NCBI RefSeq assembly: GCF_000577245.1
Contig: NZ_CBYO010000022.1
Location: 248,001-312,000, forward strand
Source: Paucisalibacillus algeriensis
Lineage (GTDB): Bacteria; Bacillota; Bacilli; Bacillales; Amphibacillaceae
Length of the DNA: 64,000 nucleotides
Direction of reading: 5' to 3'
Shown here: in pieces, positions 35,485 through 46,125 of the stretch
Layout of the letters: each line of letters opens with the position of its first letter
Numbering within the stretch: position 1 is the stretch's first letter
Program-made: the position numbers and the translations under genes
Notes under the pieces: generated by a model
What the model was told of the DNA's origin: nothing
Databases searched by the model: none
The model's input: only the letters and a program-made list of their open reading frames with translations

Positions 35485-35583
35485 ATGGGCCGTGGATTTG
35501 AAGGCGGATTTGCGCTAATCGTTGTTCTATTCATCCTGCTAATTATTGTTGGTGCAGGTGGTTATGGTAGAGGATACTACTAA
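35485..35583 (+). CDS. YjcZ-family sporulation mini-protein
   Basis: 32 residues, the shorter tandem copy: MGRGFEGGFALIVVLF head and helix, ending GAGGYGRGYY. TAGGAGG lies six bases before the ATG, and the next gene is convergent behind a shared terminator. Membrane helix is nearly identical to the 35300 copy, while the Gly/Tyr tail is cut short. Confidence 0.85.
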   Translation: MGRGFEGGFALIVVLFILLIIVGAGGYGRGYY

Positions 35584-35594
35584 TATAAAAGAAA

Positions 35595-35632
35595 TAAGGC
35601 CTTGAGGAGATTATTCTCTTCAAGGCCTTATA
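35595..35632. terminator. Bidirectional terminator after the YjcZ pair
   Basis: TAAGGCCTTGA (35595-35605) and TCAAGGCCTTA (35620-35630) pair. The convergent SDR gene ends at 35667. Confidence 0.82.
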
Positions 35633-35666
35633 TATGTTTAGTTCCAAGCAACAATTACTTGTGGTA

Positions 35667-36425
35667 TTAAAAGTACTCATTAACATCATAAATCTTACCA
35701 TTCTCGATGCTTGCTTCATCATTTAAAATATCAATTAAGATTCCACCAACTGTATCCGTATCACGCAATTGTTTTTTTTCTTTGTACTCTTTAAATTTAT
35801 CGATTTCTATAAAAGATTCTTTTGAGCTAGAACGAATAGTCTGCTGCATGCTTGTATCCATTATTCCAGGATTAAACGCAATAATCTTATGCCCTGTCTT
35901 TAAAACGAGTTGCTCAAGTGCTGCAGTTTTCGTATACATATTAATACTTGCCTTTGAGCTACAATAGGCACTCCATCCATAAATTGGCCTCTCGGCTGCA
36001 CCCGATGTAATATTAACTCCAATAAAGGCATTATTTGATTCACTCGAAAATTGAAGCATCTTATTCATTAATATTATTGGTGCTATAGTATTTAATTGAA
36101 AATGATCTGCTAGTTCTTTATTATCAATCTGAGTGACTTGCTTTATTGGCTCTACGACAGCTGCATTATTAATCAAATACAATAGAGTTGGACTATAATG
36201 TCTTACATCTTCTTGTATTTTTTCAACCATTTTTTCTATCTCGCTAATATTACCGAGATCACAGGGGTAATGTTGGTAATTCACATTATTTTTTTGAGCA
36301 ATTTTTACCAAACGATTATTTGAATTTCTTGATATACCTAGAACATGGATACCCGATTCTAAAAACAATTTCGCGATTGACTCACCCAAGCCCTTCGAAA
36401 CCCCAGTAATTAAAGCTATCTTCAT
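35667..36425 (-). CDS. Short-chain dehydrogenase, YueD/benzil-reductase type
   Basis: 252-residue NAD(P)-dependent reductase. Cofactor motif TGVSKGLG is at 7-14, NNAA near 89-92, catalytic Ser in the NITSGA stretch (about 139-144), and the YxxxK pair in AYCSSKAS (about 155-162). The fold and length fit YueD, an S-benzoin-forming benzil reductase, and sepiapterin reductases. The natural substrate is unknown. GAGGGTGG stands before the ATG. Confidence 0.82.
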   Translation of the reverse strand: MKIALITGVSKGLGESIAKLFLESGIHVLGISRNSNNRLVKIAQKNNVNYQHYPCDLGNISEIEKMVEKIQEDVRHYSPTLLYLINNAAVVEPIKQVTQIDNKELADHFQLNTIAPIILMNKMLQFSSESNNAFIGVNITSGAAERPIYGWSAYCSSKASINMYTKTAALEQLVLKTGHKIIAFNPGIMDTSMQQTIRSSSKESFIEIDKFKEYKEKKQLRDTDTVGGILIDILNDEASIENGKIYDVNEYF

Positions 36426-36446
36426 GTTATACCACCCTCAGGTTTT

Positions 36447-37427
36447 TTATGTAATAGATACGATTGCTTTATTACTTTCAATTCTTTTCTTGATTTCTTT
36501 CATCCTCTTTATCAAGCGCTCATCACGATCTTCAGGTGCTATTTTTTTATTTAGGGCAGCATACAGCGTTACATCACGAACTTTCAAGAACAGGGGTAAT
36601 AATACTTCCCAGTCCTTAGGTGGATTCATCTCTTTACTATACCCTTTCAAAAAGGCGCTCATAAATCGGTTTGCAAATTGTGTTTTTTTTACTGATTTTG
36701 TTTCGTCCGTAAATAAGGAAAAACAAGCATAATACAGCGGAATCGCAATGTCCGATACATTCCAAAAATAGCATGCATCATCGAAATCAAAAATATGAAT
36801 TTCATTTCCATCATAAAAGAAATTTCCGTTATGAACGTCATTATGGATAAGCCCATAATTATCATGAGGTAATTCTTTCAAGGTGTTCATTATTTCATTT
36901 GTACGTTTGATAACCACCGATTCCTCCGGTACATATTGTTCTATTTCAAATAAATCATCTTCAAACCAATATTTACGGGGTGACTCCTCTGGTTGGTAAT
37001 CTGCAGTTATTCGGTGCATCTTACCAATCTCTTTCCCCCAGACTTCAAACAATGTTTCGTTAAATCCTTCCTCATTAGAACGAATTGGGTTCCCAATCAC
37101 TTTTGAGAAAAGACATGCATAAAAGATGGATTGATCTGATGCGACTTGTTTTTCAACTAAGTTATTATTTTTCGATGGATAAATAATGGAAACATTTGCA
37201 CCATGCTTATACAAATAATTGATCCATTCTATCTCCCCTAAAATTTCACTTTCGGTACGATGGGAACTATGGGTAATTCTTAATATATAGGGCTTTCCCT
37301 CTTTTGTTACCTCATACACATAATTTTCGAAGTCACCTAATAATTTATAAGATGCATCAAGATGGTATACCTTGAGGAACCTCTCAATAATTGCCTGATT
37401 ATACACCGCTTCTACGACTTTTTCCAT
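36447..37427 (-). CDS. Aminoglycoside phosphotransferase-family kinase
   Basis: 326-residue APH-fold protein. The Brenner motif LIHNDVHNGNFFY (about 199-211, catalytic Asp 203) and the metal-binding IFDFDDACYFW (about 217-227) are clear. The fold also includes choline, homoserine and fructosamine kinases, so drug resistance should not be assumed. GGGGGG precedes the ATG. It ends 21 bases before the start of the SDR gene, so the two may be co-transcribed. Confidence 0.8.
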   Translation of the reverse strand: MEKVVEAVYNQAIIERFLKVYHLDASYKLLGDFENYVYEVTKEGKPYILRITHSSHRTESEILGEIEWINYLYKHGANVSIIYPSKNNNLVEKQVASDQSIFYACLFSKVIGNPIRSNEEGFNETLFEVWGKEIGKMHRITADYQPEESPRKYWFEDDLFEIEQYVPEESVVIKRTNEIMNTLKELPHDNYGLIHNDVHNGNFFYDGNEIHIFDFDDACYFWNVSDIAIPLYYACFSLFTDETKSVKKTQFANRFMSAFLKGYSKEMNPPKDWEVLLPLFLKVRDVTLYAALNKKIAPEDRDERLIKRMKEIKKRIESNKAIVSIT

Positions 37428-37492
37428 CGTTTCCCCCCCTAATCCAAATATATTCCCTATATCCTTTTAGAGAACATATGATAAGGCTATGC

Positions 37493-38857
37493 CTATTTTA
37501 TTTCATTCCAATAATATACTAGGGTTTCCATTCCTTTATCATAACTATCTAATGGGAAGCTCTCATTTGGAGAATGGAGTCTATCATCAGGTGTTCCAAA
37601 ACCTAGCAATACAATTGGAATATTGTAAATATCTTCTATCCATTCTACAACTGGAATAGAGCCACCCATACGTACATATACAGTCTCTTTGCCAAATGCT
37701 TTCGTATAACTATGAGCTGCTTTTTGAATGAGAGGGTGATTTGGTTCTACTTTATAAGCTTTAGCAGATAGTTTTTCTTTCTTCACTTCAACAGTAACAC
37801 CTGTTGGTGCGACTTTTTTCACATGCGCTTCTAAAGCTTCTTGAATCCGGTCTGGCTCTTGTCCTGGTACTAATCGGCAAGTTATTTTTGCTGTAGCAGA
37901 AGTCGGGATAATCGTTTTTGTCCCTTCACCTTGATAACCACCGTAAATTCCATTCACCTCAAAAGTAGGTCTGGCCATAGTATGTTCTTTTGCAGTGTAT
38001 CCTTTCTCCGACACTGTTTCAGTAATTCCAGTTGCTCTAACAAAATCCTCACTAGGTACTTGTTCAATCAATTGTCTTTCCTCATCAGTTAATCCTTCCA
38101 CACCATCATAAAACCCGTCTACTGTCACTACCTCATCTTCGTCTTTCATCGATGCAAGGATATGGGAAAGTGCCATAATCGGATTTCTCACGGCACCACC
38201 ATACATACCCGAGTGTAAGTCATGGTCTGGCCCCGAGACGGTAATTTCAACACCTGTGAATCCCTTTAACCCATAAAGGATTGTTGGCTGATTTTTAGCA
38301 ACCATTCCGGAATCTGAGATGACAGCAAAATCTGCCTGGAATAAATCCTTCTTCTCCTGGAGAATGCTATAAAGATTCTCACTACCAATCTCCTCTTCCC
38401 CTTCTAAACAAACCCTTACATTAAGAGGAAGTTTGCCTTCCGTTTTCATCATTGCTTCAAAAACAGCTAAATGCATAAATACCTGTCCCTTATCATCACT
38501 AGAACCACGAGCAAATAAACGCCCATCTCTGACCTCAGGCTTAAATGGGTCACTCTTCCATAGCTCAATCGGGTCAACTGGTTGAACATCATAATGTCCG
38601 TAAAGAAGTACTGTTGGGGCATCTGGCCCTGCTTTTGTATATTCCGCATAAACAATTGGGTGCTTTTTTGTTTCTATTTGTTGTATATTTTCAAACCCTG
38701 TTTCCGTTAAGTAAGTCTCTAGAAAACTCCCTGCTTTACTTACATCTTCTTTATGTACACTATCAGTACTAACACTTGGAATGGATAAAAATTCATTTAA
38801 CTTTTGCAATAAACGATCCCTATTTTCCGATAAGTATGCTAATGCTTTTTCACTCAT
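37493..38857 (-). CDS. M20-family metallo-dipeptidase
   Basis: 454-residue zinc peptidase of the ArgE/DapE/CPG2-like M20 family. Metal motifs are LLYGHYDVQPV (about 82-92, with YGHYD), the bridging Asp in GSSDDKGQ (about 114-121), and EGEEEIGS (about 148-155). The dimerisation domain is inserted near 200-310. It resembles carnosinase-type dipeptidases more than PepV. Cytoplasmic, with no signal peptide. GAAGGGATG precedes the ATG. Confidence 0.88.
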   Translation of the reverse strand: MSEKALAYLSENRDRLLQKLNEFLSIPSVSTDSVHKEDVSKAGSFLETYLTETGFENIQQIETKKHPIVYAEYTKAGPDAPTVLLYGHYDVQPVDPIELWKSDPFKPEVRDGRLFARGSSDDKGQVFMHLAVFEAMMKTEGKLPLNVRVCLEGEEEIGSENLYSILQEKKDLFQADFAVISDSGMVAKNQPTILYGLKGFTGVEITVSGPDHDLHSGMYGGAVRNPIMALSHILASMKDEDEVVTVDGFYDGVEGLTDEERQLIEQVPSEDFVRATGITETVSEKGYTAKEHTMARPTFEVNGIYGGYQGEGTKTIIPTSATAKITCRLVPGQEPDRIQEALEAHVKKVAPTGVTVEVKKEKLSAKAYKVEPNHPLIQKAAHSYTKAFGKETVYVRMGGSIPVVEWIEDIYNIPIVLLGFGTPDDRLHSPNESFPLDSYDKGMETLVYYWNEIK

Positions 38858-39103
38858 AATGGAACATCCCTTCTCTCTAATATTGTGTTTATTCTAGCAT
38901 ATTTTGAATAAGTTTAATATTAGTTTTTAGATAGATGGGAAAAGTGAATTATATCTTGGTTTTGAGATTTGGGACATGCTCCACGTGATTGAGTGCATGT
39001 GTCTATTTTTTGGGCTCATACTCCACACTACAGGACACATAGTTTCCCCGTTCTGGTCCAAGCTCCTTACAAACCAGACACTTCCCCTCTATAACTATCC
39101 AAC
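38858..39103. other. Intergenic stretch without a recognised gene
   Basis: About 245 bases between the dipeptidase start and the mccB terminator. It holds imperfect inverted repeats (GACATGC around 38969 with GCATGTGTC near 38994; TCTGGT at 39048 with ACCAGA at 39073) and two related segments containing CATRCTCCAC. No reading frame or promoter stands out. It may be a decayed repeat element. Confidence 0.35.
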
Positions 39104-39131
39104 AAAAAAGGCAGCCATATAAGCTGCCTCA
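39104..39131 (-). terminator. Terminator of the yrrT-luxS-mccAB operon
   Basis: AGGCAGC and GCTGCCT flank a 7-base loop, and TTTTTTG follows on the minus strand just after mccB. Confidence 0.85.
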
Positions 39132-39133
39132 AA

Positions 39134-41207
<2,074 letters not shown>

Positions 41208-41266
41208 GACGTCACCCCATTAATATTAGAAAAAATTGCATTCGCTTGCCTTTTTGATATCTCTTA

Positions 41267-41301
41267 AGCAAATGGGAAAGTATTAATGCTTTCCTTTTGC
41301 T
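41267..41301 (-). other. Hairpin at the luxS-mccA junction
   Basis: AGCAAA-GGAAAG type arms (41267-41280 and 41289-41301) pair around an 8-base loop, overlapping the luxS stop. No T run follows on the minus strand, so it is more likely an mRNA-processing or stability element than a terminator. Confidence 0.45.
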
Positions 41302-41758
41302 AAAAAACTTCTCGCCACTCGTCCTTTTTAGCAAGCATTTCTTTAGCAATTTCCTTGGCACCTTCTAAACTATGATTTGCAGCCCAACCACATTGGACTT
41401 CATTACAAGCTGGTACAACACTTGCCTCTAGGACATCCTGTAATGTTTTTTCCAATGTCACAAGAACCTCATCATAGGAATCATTATTAATAATCGATAA
41501 ATAAAAACCGGTTTGGCAACCCATTGGACTAATGTCTAAGACATTATCCATGTGATTACGAATGTTCTCTGCCATTAAATGTTCAATGGAATGCAATCCT
41601 GCCATTTCCATATACTCTTTATTAGGCTGTTTGAACCGAATGTCATATTTATAAACTTTATCCCCATTAACTCCTTCCGTTACACCAACTAGTCTTACAT
41701 ACGGTGCCTTTACTTTTGTATGATCCAAGTTAAAGCTTTCTACATTCATCTTTTTCAT
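41300..41758 (-). CDS. luxS: S-ribosylhomocysteine lyase LuxS
   Basis: 152-residue metalloenzyme that cleaves S-ribosylhomocysteine to homocysteine and the AI-2 precursor. Metal ligands H56, H60 and C123 lie in HSIEH and [14 protein letters not shown]59 is the general base and C81 in MGCQTG the catalytic Cys. Its position between yrrT and mccA is where B. subtilis has mtnN. Homocysteine produced here would feed MccA directly. Start chosen at ATG 41758, with AGGAG 12 bases upstream and GGAGAAA adjacent. Confidence 0.95.
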   Translation of the reverse strand: MKKMNVESFNLDHTKVKAPYVRLVGVTEGVNGDKVYKYDIRFKQPNKEYMEMAGLHSIEHLMAENIRNHMDNVLDISPMGCQTGFYLSIINNDSYDEVLVTLEKTLQDVLEASVVPACNEVQCGWAANHSLEGAKEIAKEMLAKKDEWREVF

Positions 41759-41781
41759 TTTCTCCGAATTCTCCTTTATCC

Positions 41782-42420
41782 TTATTGGTATTTAGCTATG
41801 ATTAACCAAACAAATTCATTCATTTGTTTGAAATTAATAGTGAAATTATTTTCTACAAATATTTTCTCAATTGTTTTGGTAAGTGGATAATATTCTCTTC
41901 TTAAGTCTTCTGCCAAATTAGTAAAACCAGCTTCAACCGCTTCATCAATTTTCCTTTGCAGCTCTTGAACGGACTCAAACATTGTATCGGCAAATACAAC
42001 CCTATCACCTGTAGTTAAAAGCATTGAAAATTGGTTCACCGCCATTTCCTTTTCTTCATCTGTTAAATGATGAAACGCATAGGTGCTCACAATCGTATTG
42101 ATTGGTAAATTTGGTTTTGGATAATGAAGAAAATCCCCGTCCAAAACAATAGACTCTGGAAGCTTTGCTTTGGTGATTTCTCTCATGGCACTAGATGGTT
42201 CAATTCCTATTACGCGATGTCCTTTGTCTAACAGTTTTTCTGTTAGATTTCCGGTTCCTACTCCAAATTCAAGAATATTACCAAAAGAATTATCCGATAC
42301 TGCTTGTAATATGGTTTGGTAATCCCGAAAAACTTCTATATATTCAGGATCCCTTCCTGTTACAGTTTTATCATAATCTTCGGCCCATTCTTCAAAAATT
42401 TCAAGAAACTCACGCCCCAT
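41782..42420 (-). CDS. yrrT: YrrT-type SAM-dependent methyltransferase
   Basis: 212-residue class I methyltransferase. Motif I is [11 protein letters not shown] (about 48-58), followed by IGIEPSSAM and STYAFHHL (about 109-116). It begins MGREF, as YrrT does; ATG 42420 follows GGGGATG by six bases. First gene of the sulfur-recycling operon. Its methyl acceptor is unknown; the by-product S-adenosylhomocysteine starts the route that the downstream genes complete. Confidence 0.88.
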   Translation of the reverse strand: MGREFLEIFEEWAEDYDKTVTGRDPEYIEVFRDYQTILQAVSDNSFGNILEFGVGTGNLTEKLLDKGHRVIGIEPSSAMREITKAKLPESIVLDGDFLHYPKPNLPINTIVSTYAFHHLTDEEKEMAVNQFSMLLTTGDRVVFADTMFESVQELQRKIDEAVEAGFTNLAEDLRREYYPLTKTIEKIFVENNFTINFKQMNEFVWLIIAKYQ

Positions 42421-42557
42421 TATACTCATCCCCATATTAAATCAAATTCATAGTAAATCACTATGTTTAATAAGGATTATATGTAATAGACTAACATAAG
42501 TTGAATATTTTATAAATAGTCCAATTTTCCTTAGGAAGTTCCAATGATCAAAACAAA

Positions 42558-42586
42558 AAAATCGACAGGTGCCAGGCACCTGTCGA
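42558..42586 (-). terminator. Terminator after the YhcN-like lipoprotein gene
   Basis: CGACAGGTGCC and GGCACCTGTCG are near-perfect inverted arms, followed by seven T residues on the minus strand. The GGTGCC/GGCACC core recurs as an intergenic element in Bacillaceae. Confidence 0.88.
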
Positions 42587-42602
42587 AATATAAAATGGCT
42601 AA

Positions 42603-43229
42603 TTATTTATTTTGTGGAAAGATACGCTCAATCATATTTCCAAATTCTTCAAAGAAACCTTCCACTGGTTCACCATTATCGATATCATTTGAATAATTAT
42701 TCGCTAAATCCATAAAATCTGGATTGGTTGAAACATAAACATTATCGATATCATGGTCAACAGATTTAACAATAGAAGCTATCTGTTCTTTAACTTCATC
42801 AGTCAGTTTATCGCCATTATTGTTGTTCCGTTCACCATTATCTGTATCTAACTCTGCAGCAACATAGGCATTATTGTCAGTAGTTATCACATACACATTA
42901 TCAATTACATCAATCTTTTTCTCAATAAGATCAGCAGCTTCATTCGCAACATCAAATTGATCTGCATTCTGATCTGATTCCCCATTATTTGTTCTATTAT
43001 TCGTATTATTTATATTTTGTGTATTTATATCTGTTCTTTCTGGTTCTTCCAAATCACGTTGAAGTGTGTAGTTTCGGTTATGATTAAGGCCATCAGGATG
43101 ATTTTGATATCTTACTGGTTCAATATTTTGATTTGTAGTTCCTTCTTGTTGACCTTCTTCATTTTCAGCTCCACATCCAGAGACAACAATCAAAGCCGCT
43201 GCAGCAATACCCACTAATTGTTTTTTCAT
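42603..43229 (-). CDS. YhcN/YlaJ-family sporulation lipoprotein
   Basis: 208-residue lipoprotein: signal peptide and lipobox VSGC (about Cys 19), an Asn/Thr-rich linker with repeated NNTNNR-like text (about 68-90), then a YhcN/YlaJ domain (about 90-195, with DVIDNVYVITTDNNAYVAAEL). These proteins are placed in the spore inner membrane or coat. GGAGGG precedes the ATG. It is divergent from yhdB. Confidence 0.85.
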   Translation of the reverse strand: MKKQLVGIAAAALIVVSGCGAENEEGQQEGTTNQNIEPVRYQNHPDGLNHNRNYTLQRDLEEPERTDINTQNINNTNNRTNNGESDQNADQFDVANEAADLIEKKIDVIDNVYVITTDNNAYVAAELDTDNGERNNNNGDKLTDEVKEQIASIVKSVDHDIDNVYVSTNPDFMDLANNYSNDIDNGEPVEGFFEEFGNMIERIFPQNK

Positions 43230-43397
43230 TGAATTAATCCCTCCCTTTTGTTTTTTAGTATGGTTCAGTTAGAACTGTTTATCCTAATTAAGGCTCGCCT
43301 TAAATTGGAAAGAACACCAATTTTCTTAAAGGAAAATATATATATAATACGGGGATGCTATAACTACCCTTGTAAGTATTTAAGGAGGGGAATTCAG

Positions 43398-43634
43398 ATG
43401 GATATACCAGACTACGACAAGGCTTTGTATTACACATTATGGGGACAATGGGATGACTTACTCGTACTAATGGTCCGCACAAAGGATGACTTATTATCCA
43501 AGAGAATACAGAATTTCCTGCACGCTTACCATTATTCTTTAGACGATAAAAAGATTGTTGAATCTCATGAAGATCTTCTTTATTATATCGACCATGCAAT
43601 GAAATACACTCCATCAGCTATAATGGAAGTATGA
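43398..43634 (+). CDS. yhdB: YhdB-like small protein
   Basis: 78-residue soluble protein starting MDIPDYDKALYYTLWGQWDD and containing DDLLSKRIQNFLHAYHYS. It matches YhdB, a short conserved Bacillus protein of unknown function. ATG 43398 lies behind AAGGAGGGG; the longer open frame upstream reads through the intergenic region. It ends in a 30-bp palindrome shared with rsgI. Confidence 0.78.
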   Translation: MDIPDYDKALYYTLWGQWDDLLVLMVRTKDDLLSKRIQNFLHAYHYSLDDKKIVESHEDLLYYIDHAMKYTPSAIMEV

Positions 43635-43638
43635 TGAA

Positions 43639-43668
43639 AAGGGCTTAACTCAATTGAGTTAAGCCCTT
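43639..43668. terminator. 30-bp perfect palindrome between yhdB and rsgI
   Basis: AAGGGCTTAACTCAA followed directly by its complement, with A- and T-rich flanks, serves as a bidirectional terminator. It is fully symmetric, with no extra loop bases. Confidence 0.88.
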
Positions 43669-43677
43669 ATAAAATCG

Positions 43678-44865
43678 TTACTTATATAAAGGAAAGCTGT
43701 AAGAATAGCCATCATCTTTGTTATTTCCATTGCCGTTATTACCTCTATTTTCATGTCCTTTACCATTCTTATTCGTCCCATTATTCCCATTTCCATTATT
43801 ACCTTTTCCATTACCTTTTTGCTTATCTTTATGATGGTTTTCCTTATGTTTAGCCTTATCTATATCTTTACTATTTCCATTACCATTGTTAGATTTACCC
43901 TTATTGTTATTATTGCCATTGTTGGATTTTTCTTGATGTTTATCTTTATGATGACCCTTCGCTTTGCCATTCTGTTGACCATTTTTATTTTCATTTGTAT
44001 TTAAATCGCCATTCTTAGAATTTAATTCGCTTGGATGTATTTCGTCTTTAAAGGGTTTTCCTTTTTCGACATCCTTTTTTTCAGTTTTAATGGTTGGCAT
44101 ACTTTTTTCCCTGGAATCATCTGTTGTTATTTCCACTTCTGTTTTATCTTTATTAAAAAATGATTGCAATACTTCTTTATCTTTTTCTGTAATAGTTGCT
44201 TCTACTTGATTCGATTGTTCTGTAACAGTATTTGCCAATGTTTCATTCATCGATTTATTATTTTTTTCTGCTGCATCTCTTACTTCATCAGGAATTACGA
44301 CTGTAACAACTTCCCAATCCGTTGTTTTGTTTTCAAAATGGTCTTCAATAGTCTTTATAATTGGATCCTTTCCCTCATCTTTCAGATAGTGGACCCCAAT
44401 TAATACATTTTTGGCAGTATTCGTTAACCCCTTTTCTTCACTTGTGTTGATAATGATTTCTATTGCCTCCTCAATATTCTTGCCCACTAACTCACCTATT
44501 TGATCAAGTATCAATTCGGCATCATCATTAAAAGGAATAATGTCTGTTACTTCTAAATCATTATCAATTTCAAGCTCCATACTAGGATTAATATCAATAT
44601 CCACATATGCATATGTCTCGCTACTATTTATTACCATATAGAAAGGTAGTAATGCGATCAGGAATATGCAGGCTAAAGCGGCAACACGCATCGTGAAAAA
44701 CTTCTCTTTTAAATTTAAACGCCATTGATTTTGAAAGAGTGGCTCATAATCCACTTCAACACCAATATCAGCATCTTCGATTGGATGAGCTTTTTCAATT
44801 AAACCATCCCTGGTCATCACAATAGTAAATCTCCGATGTTGCTCCATTACAATTCCTTTTTTCAC
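43678..44865 (-). CDS. rsgI: RsgI-type anti-sigma factor
   Basis: 395-residue membrane anti-sigma factor. The N-terminal cytoplasmic SigI-binding domain (1-58, start MKKGIVME) is followed by one helix (about 59-79) and an extracytoplasmic domain starting YAYVDIDINPSMELEID. From about residue 290 the tail is low-complexity Asn, Gly and Lys, wall-facing. GTG 44865 overlaps the sigI TGA by four bases. It holds SigI inactive until a wall or heat signal. Confidence 0.9.
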   Translation of the reverse strand: MKKGIVMEQHRRFTIVMTRDGLIEKAHPIEDADIGVEVDYEPLFQNQWRLNLKEKFFTMRVAALACIFLIALLPFYMVINSSETYAYVDIDINPSMELEIDNDLEVTDIIPFNDDAELILDQIGELVGKNIEEAIEIIINTSEEKGLTNTAKNVLIGVHYLKDEGKDPIIKTIEDHFENKTTDWEVVTVVIPDEVRDAAEKNNKSMNETLANTVTEQSNQVEATITEKDKEVLQSFFNKDKTEVEITTDDSREKSMPTIKTEKKDVEKGKPFKDEIHPSELNSKNGDLNTNENKNGQQNGKAKGHHKDKHQEKSNNGNNNNKGKSNNGNGNSKDIDKAKHKENHHKDKQKGNGKGNNGNGNNGTNKNGKGHENRGNNGNGNNKDDGYSYSFPLYK

Positions 44866-45590
44866 TGGCCCACCCCTTTCAAATAATCATTAAGAAATAC
44901 ATAATCTTCACCTAGAACAATAAATATTGCCAAAATGAATTTCCGATTACGTTCCAATGTTTTTTTACTGACATTTACTTTTTTCGCTAATTCCTTCATT
45001 GGGAGTTTTTTCTTTTGCTCCACAAAATCACGAAGTTTCGGATCCTCTCGAAGCACTCTGGCAATTTTCACAGCACTATCACGAGCATCCCGGTGTTTAG
45101 GTGCGACTTCGGAAAGCTCAAATAATGTCAATTTATAAGTAGCTAACTTATCTTTAAATTCAAGGATTTCCTGTCTACGGTACCAGGCTTCTTGTTCCTG
45201 CTGGTAGATATCCTTTACTGCCTCTATTTCTGTTGGATTCTCCATTTTTTCTACATCGTAGGATTCATCAAGTGAAATAGCTGTTGGATACTTATTCTGT
45301 GATCGAATATAGTCGATTACTTTACGTTTGATTACCAAATTAGCAAATGTTAAAAAGGAACTTCCACGGTCTTTTGAAAACAAGCGAATTGCTTCATTAA
45401 ACGCGGATAATCCAATACTAAATTCATCATCTCGCTCCGGGTCTATATATCGCTTGCAGACTTCTGATACACATTTTGCTATAAATGGTTGGTAGTTTTT
45501 TAATAGGAAGTTTTGAGCAGTCTCATCACCCTTTTGGGCATTCATTATTAATTCGTCTAAAGGGATGTCTTTTAAAAGTTCACGACTCAA
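44862..45590 (-). CDS. sigI: RNA polymerase sigma factor SigI
   Basis: 242-residue sigma-70-type factor with region 2 (about 25-100, ERDDEFSIGLSAFNEAI and FLTFANLVIKRKVIDYIR) and an atypical C-terminal DNA-binding region ending KKTLERNRKFILAIFIVL. SigI drives heat and cell-wall stress genes in B. subtilis. TTG start six bases after GGGGTGG. It is co-transcribed with rsgI and preceded by its own SigI-type promoter. Confidence 0.93.
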   Translation of the reverse strand: MSRELLKDIPLDELIMNAQKGDETAQNFLLKNYQPFIAKCVSEVCKRYIDPERDDEFSIGLSAFNEAIRLFSKDRGSSFLTFANLVIKRKVIDYIRSQNKYPTAISLDESYDVEKMENPTEIEAVKDIYQQEQEAWYRRQEILEFKDKLATYKLTLFELSEVAPKHRDARDSAVKIARVLREDPKLRDFVEQKKKLPMKELAKKVNVSKKTLERNRKFILAIFIVLGEDYVFLNDYLKGVGQ

Positions 45591-45617
45591 AGAAGACCAC
45601 CCCTATCACTCATATAT

Positions 45618-45646
45618 TTCGATTGTGTTACATTTTTTTTGGGTGT
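45618..45646 (-). promoter_or_regulatory. SigI-type autoregulatory promoter of sigI-rsgI
   Basis: On the minus strand ACACCC (-35 side, 45646-45641) is followed by an A-rich tract and CGAA (45621-45618), 19 bases apart, ending 28 bases before the sigI start. This matches the published SigI form with an A-rich segment after a C-run and CGAA at -10. Confidence 0.55.
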
Positions 45647-45744
45647 GTCGAATATTAATTTTATCAAATTATCGTGATTTATATATAAACAGGTCATGAT
45701 AAACCCACCATTACTTTAAAATTTTCCATTTTCATGAATATGAC

Positions 45745-45995
45745 TATATTAACGTACAAGTATTACAGGGAGTGTCACGAGTGGATTACATTTTGTTTAA
45801 AAATAGGTAACTACGTACAAAAACATACTCTCAGGCGTAACCCTTTGTCAGAATACTCTTCACTTTTACTCCCAAGCACAGGACAAATGATTTTGGTGGA
45901 TCGGGTAACCGCAGTCCCAGTCACAAGGAACGCTAAGGAAGCGAAACACCCCAGGCAGAAAAAGCTCAATTCTTATTCAAGGAGTACTTGTATCC
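45745..45995 (+). ncRNA. Candidate structured non-coding RNA upstream of sigI
   Basis: TACAAGTA (45755-45762) is complementary to TACTTGTA (45985-45992), closing about 230 bases. GGGAGTGT (45768-45775) can pair with ACACCCC (45946-45952) with one bulge, and CGCT-AAGGA-AGCG (45931-45943) is a small hairpin. Core 45893-45955 is clearly GC-richer than the flanks. A plus-strand promoter (TTTCCA 45723-45728, 16 bases, TATATT 45745-45750) would start transcription at the closing stem. A 98-codon frame here has no ribosome-binding site and unnatural composition. No RNA family recognised. Confidence 0.45.
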
Positions 45996-46125
45996 CAGCA
46001 AATCAGAGTAGATATATAGTTATTATTTAGTTATTCCCGCTAATGTAATCCCCTTAAAAATTATTATCATGAAAACTATTTAACCCTCTCCTATACTATC
46101 GGTAGGTTTTCCCTTTTAGAAAGTA

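Noticed and set aside
36447-37427. Aminoglycoside resistance gene
   Set aside because: The APH fold is shared with metabolic kinases, and nothing nearby suggests resistance or transfer.
42563-42585. GACAGGTGCC palindrome as a mobile repeat or CRISPR unit
   Set aside because: A single copy followed by a T run; it works as a terminator. No array of spaced repeats occurs in the window.
42421-42602. SAM (S-box) riboswitch or T-box before yrrT
   Set aside because: No GGC-rich aptamer core or T-box sequence was found; only a terminator palindrome belonging to the neighbouring gene.
45873-45912. Resemblance to a c-di-GMP-I riboswitch
   Set aside because: GCACAGGACAAA and GGGTAACCG are present but the middle GGACGCAAAGC part is missing and no gene follows on that strand.
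45734-46030. 98-codon plus-strand reading frame
   Set aside because: No ribosome-binding site, odd Cys/Trp/Tyr-rich start, and it coincides with a segment that folds well and is GC-richer than the flanks. I read it as non-coding RNA.
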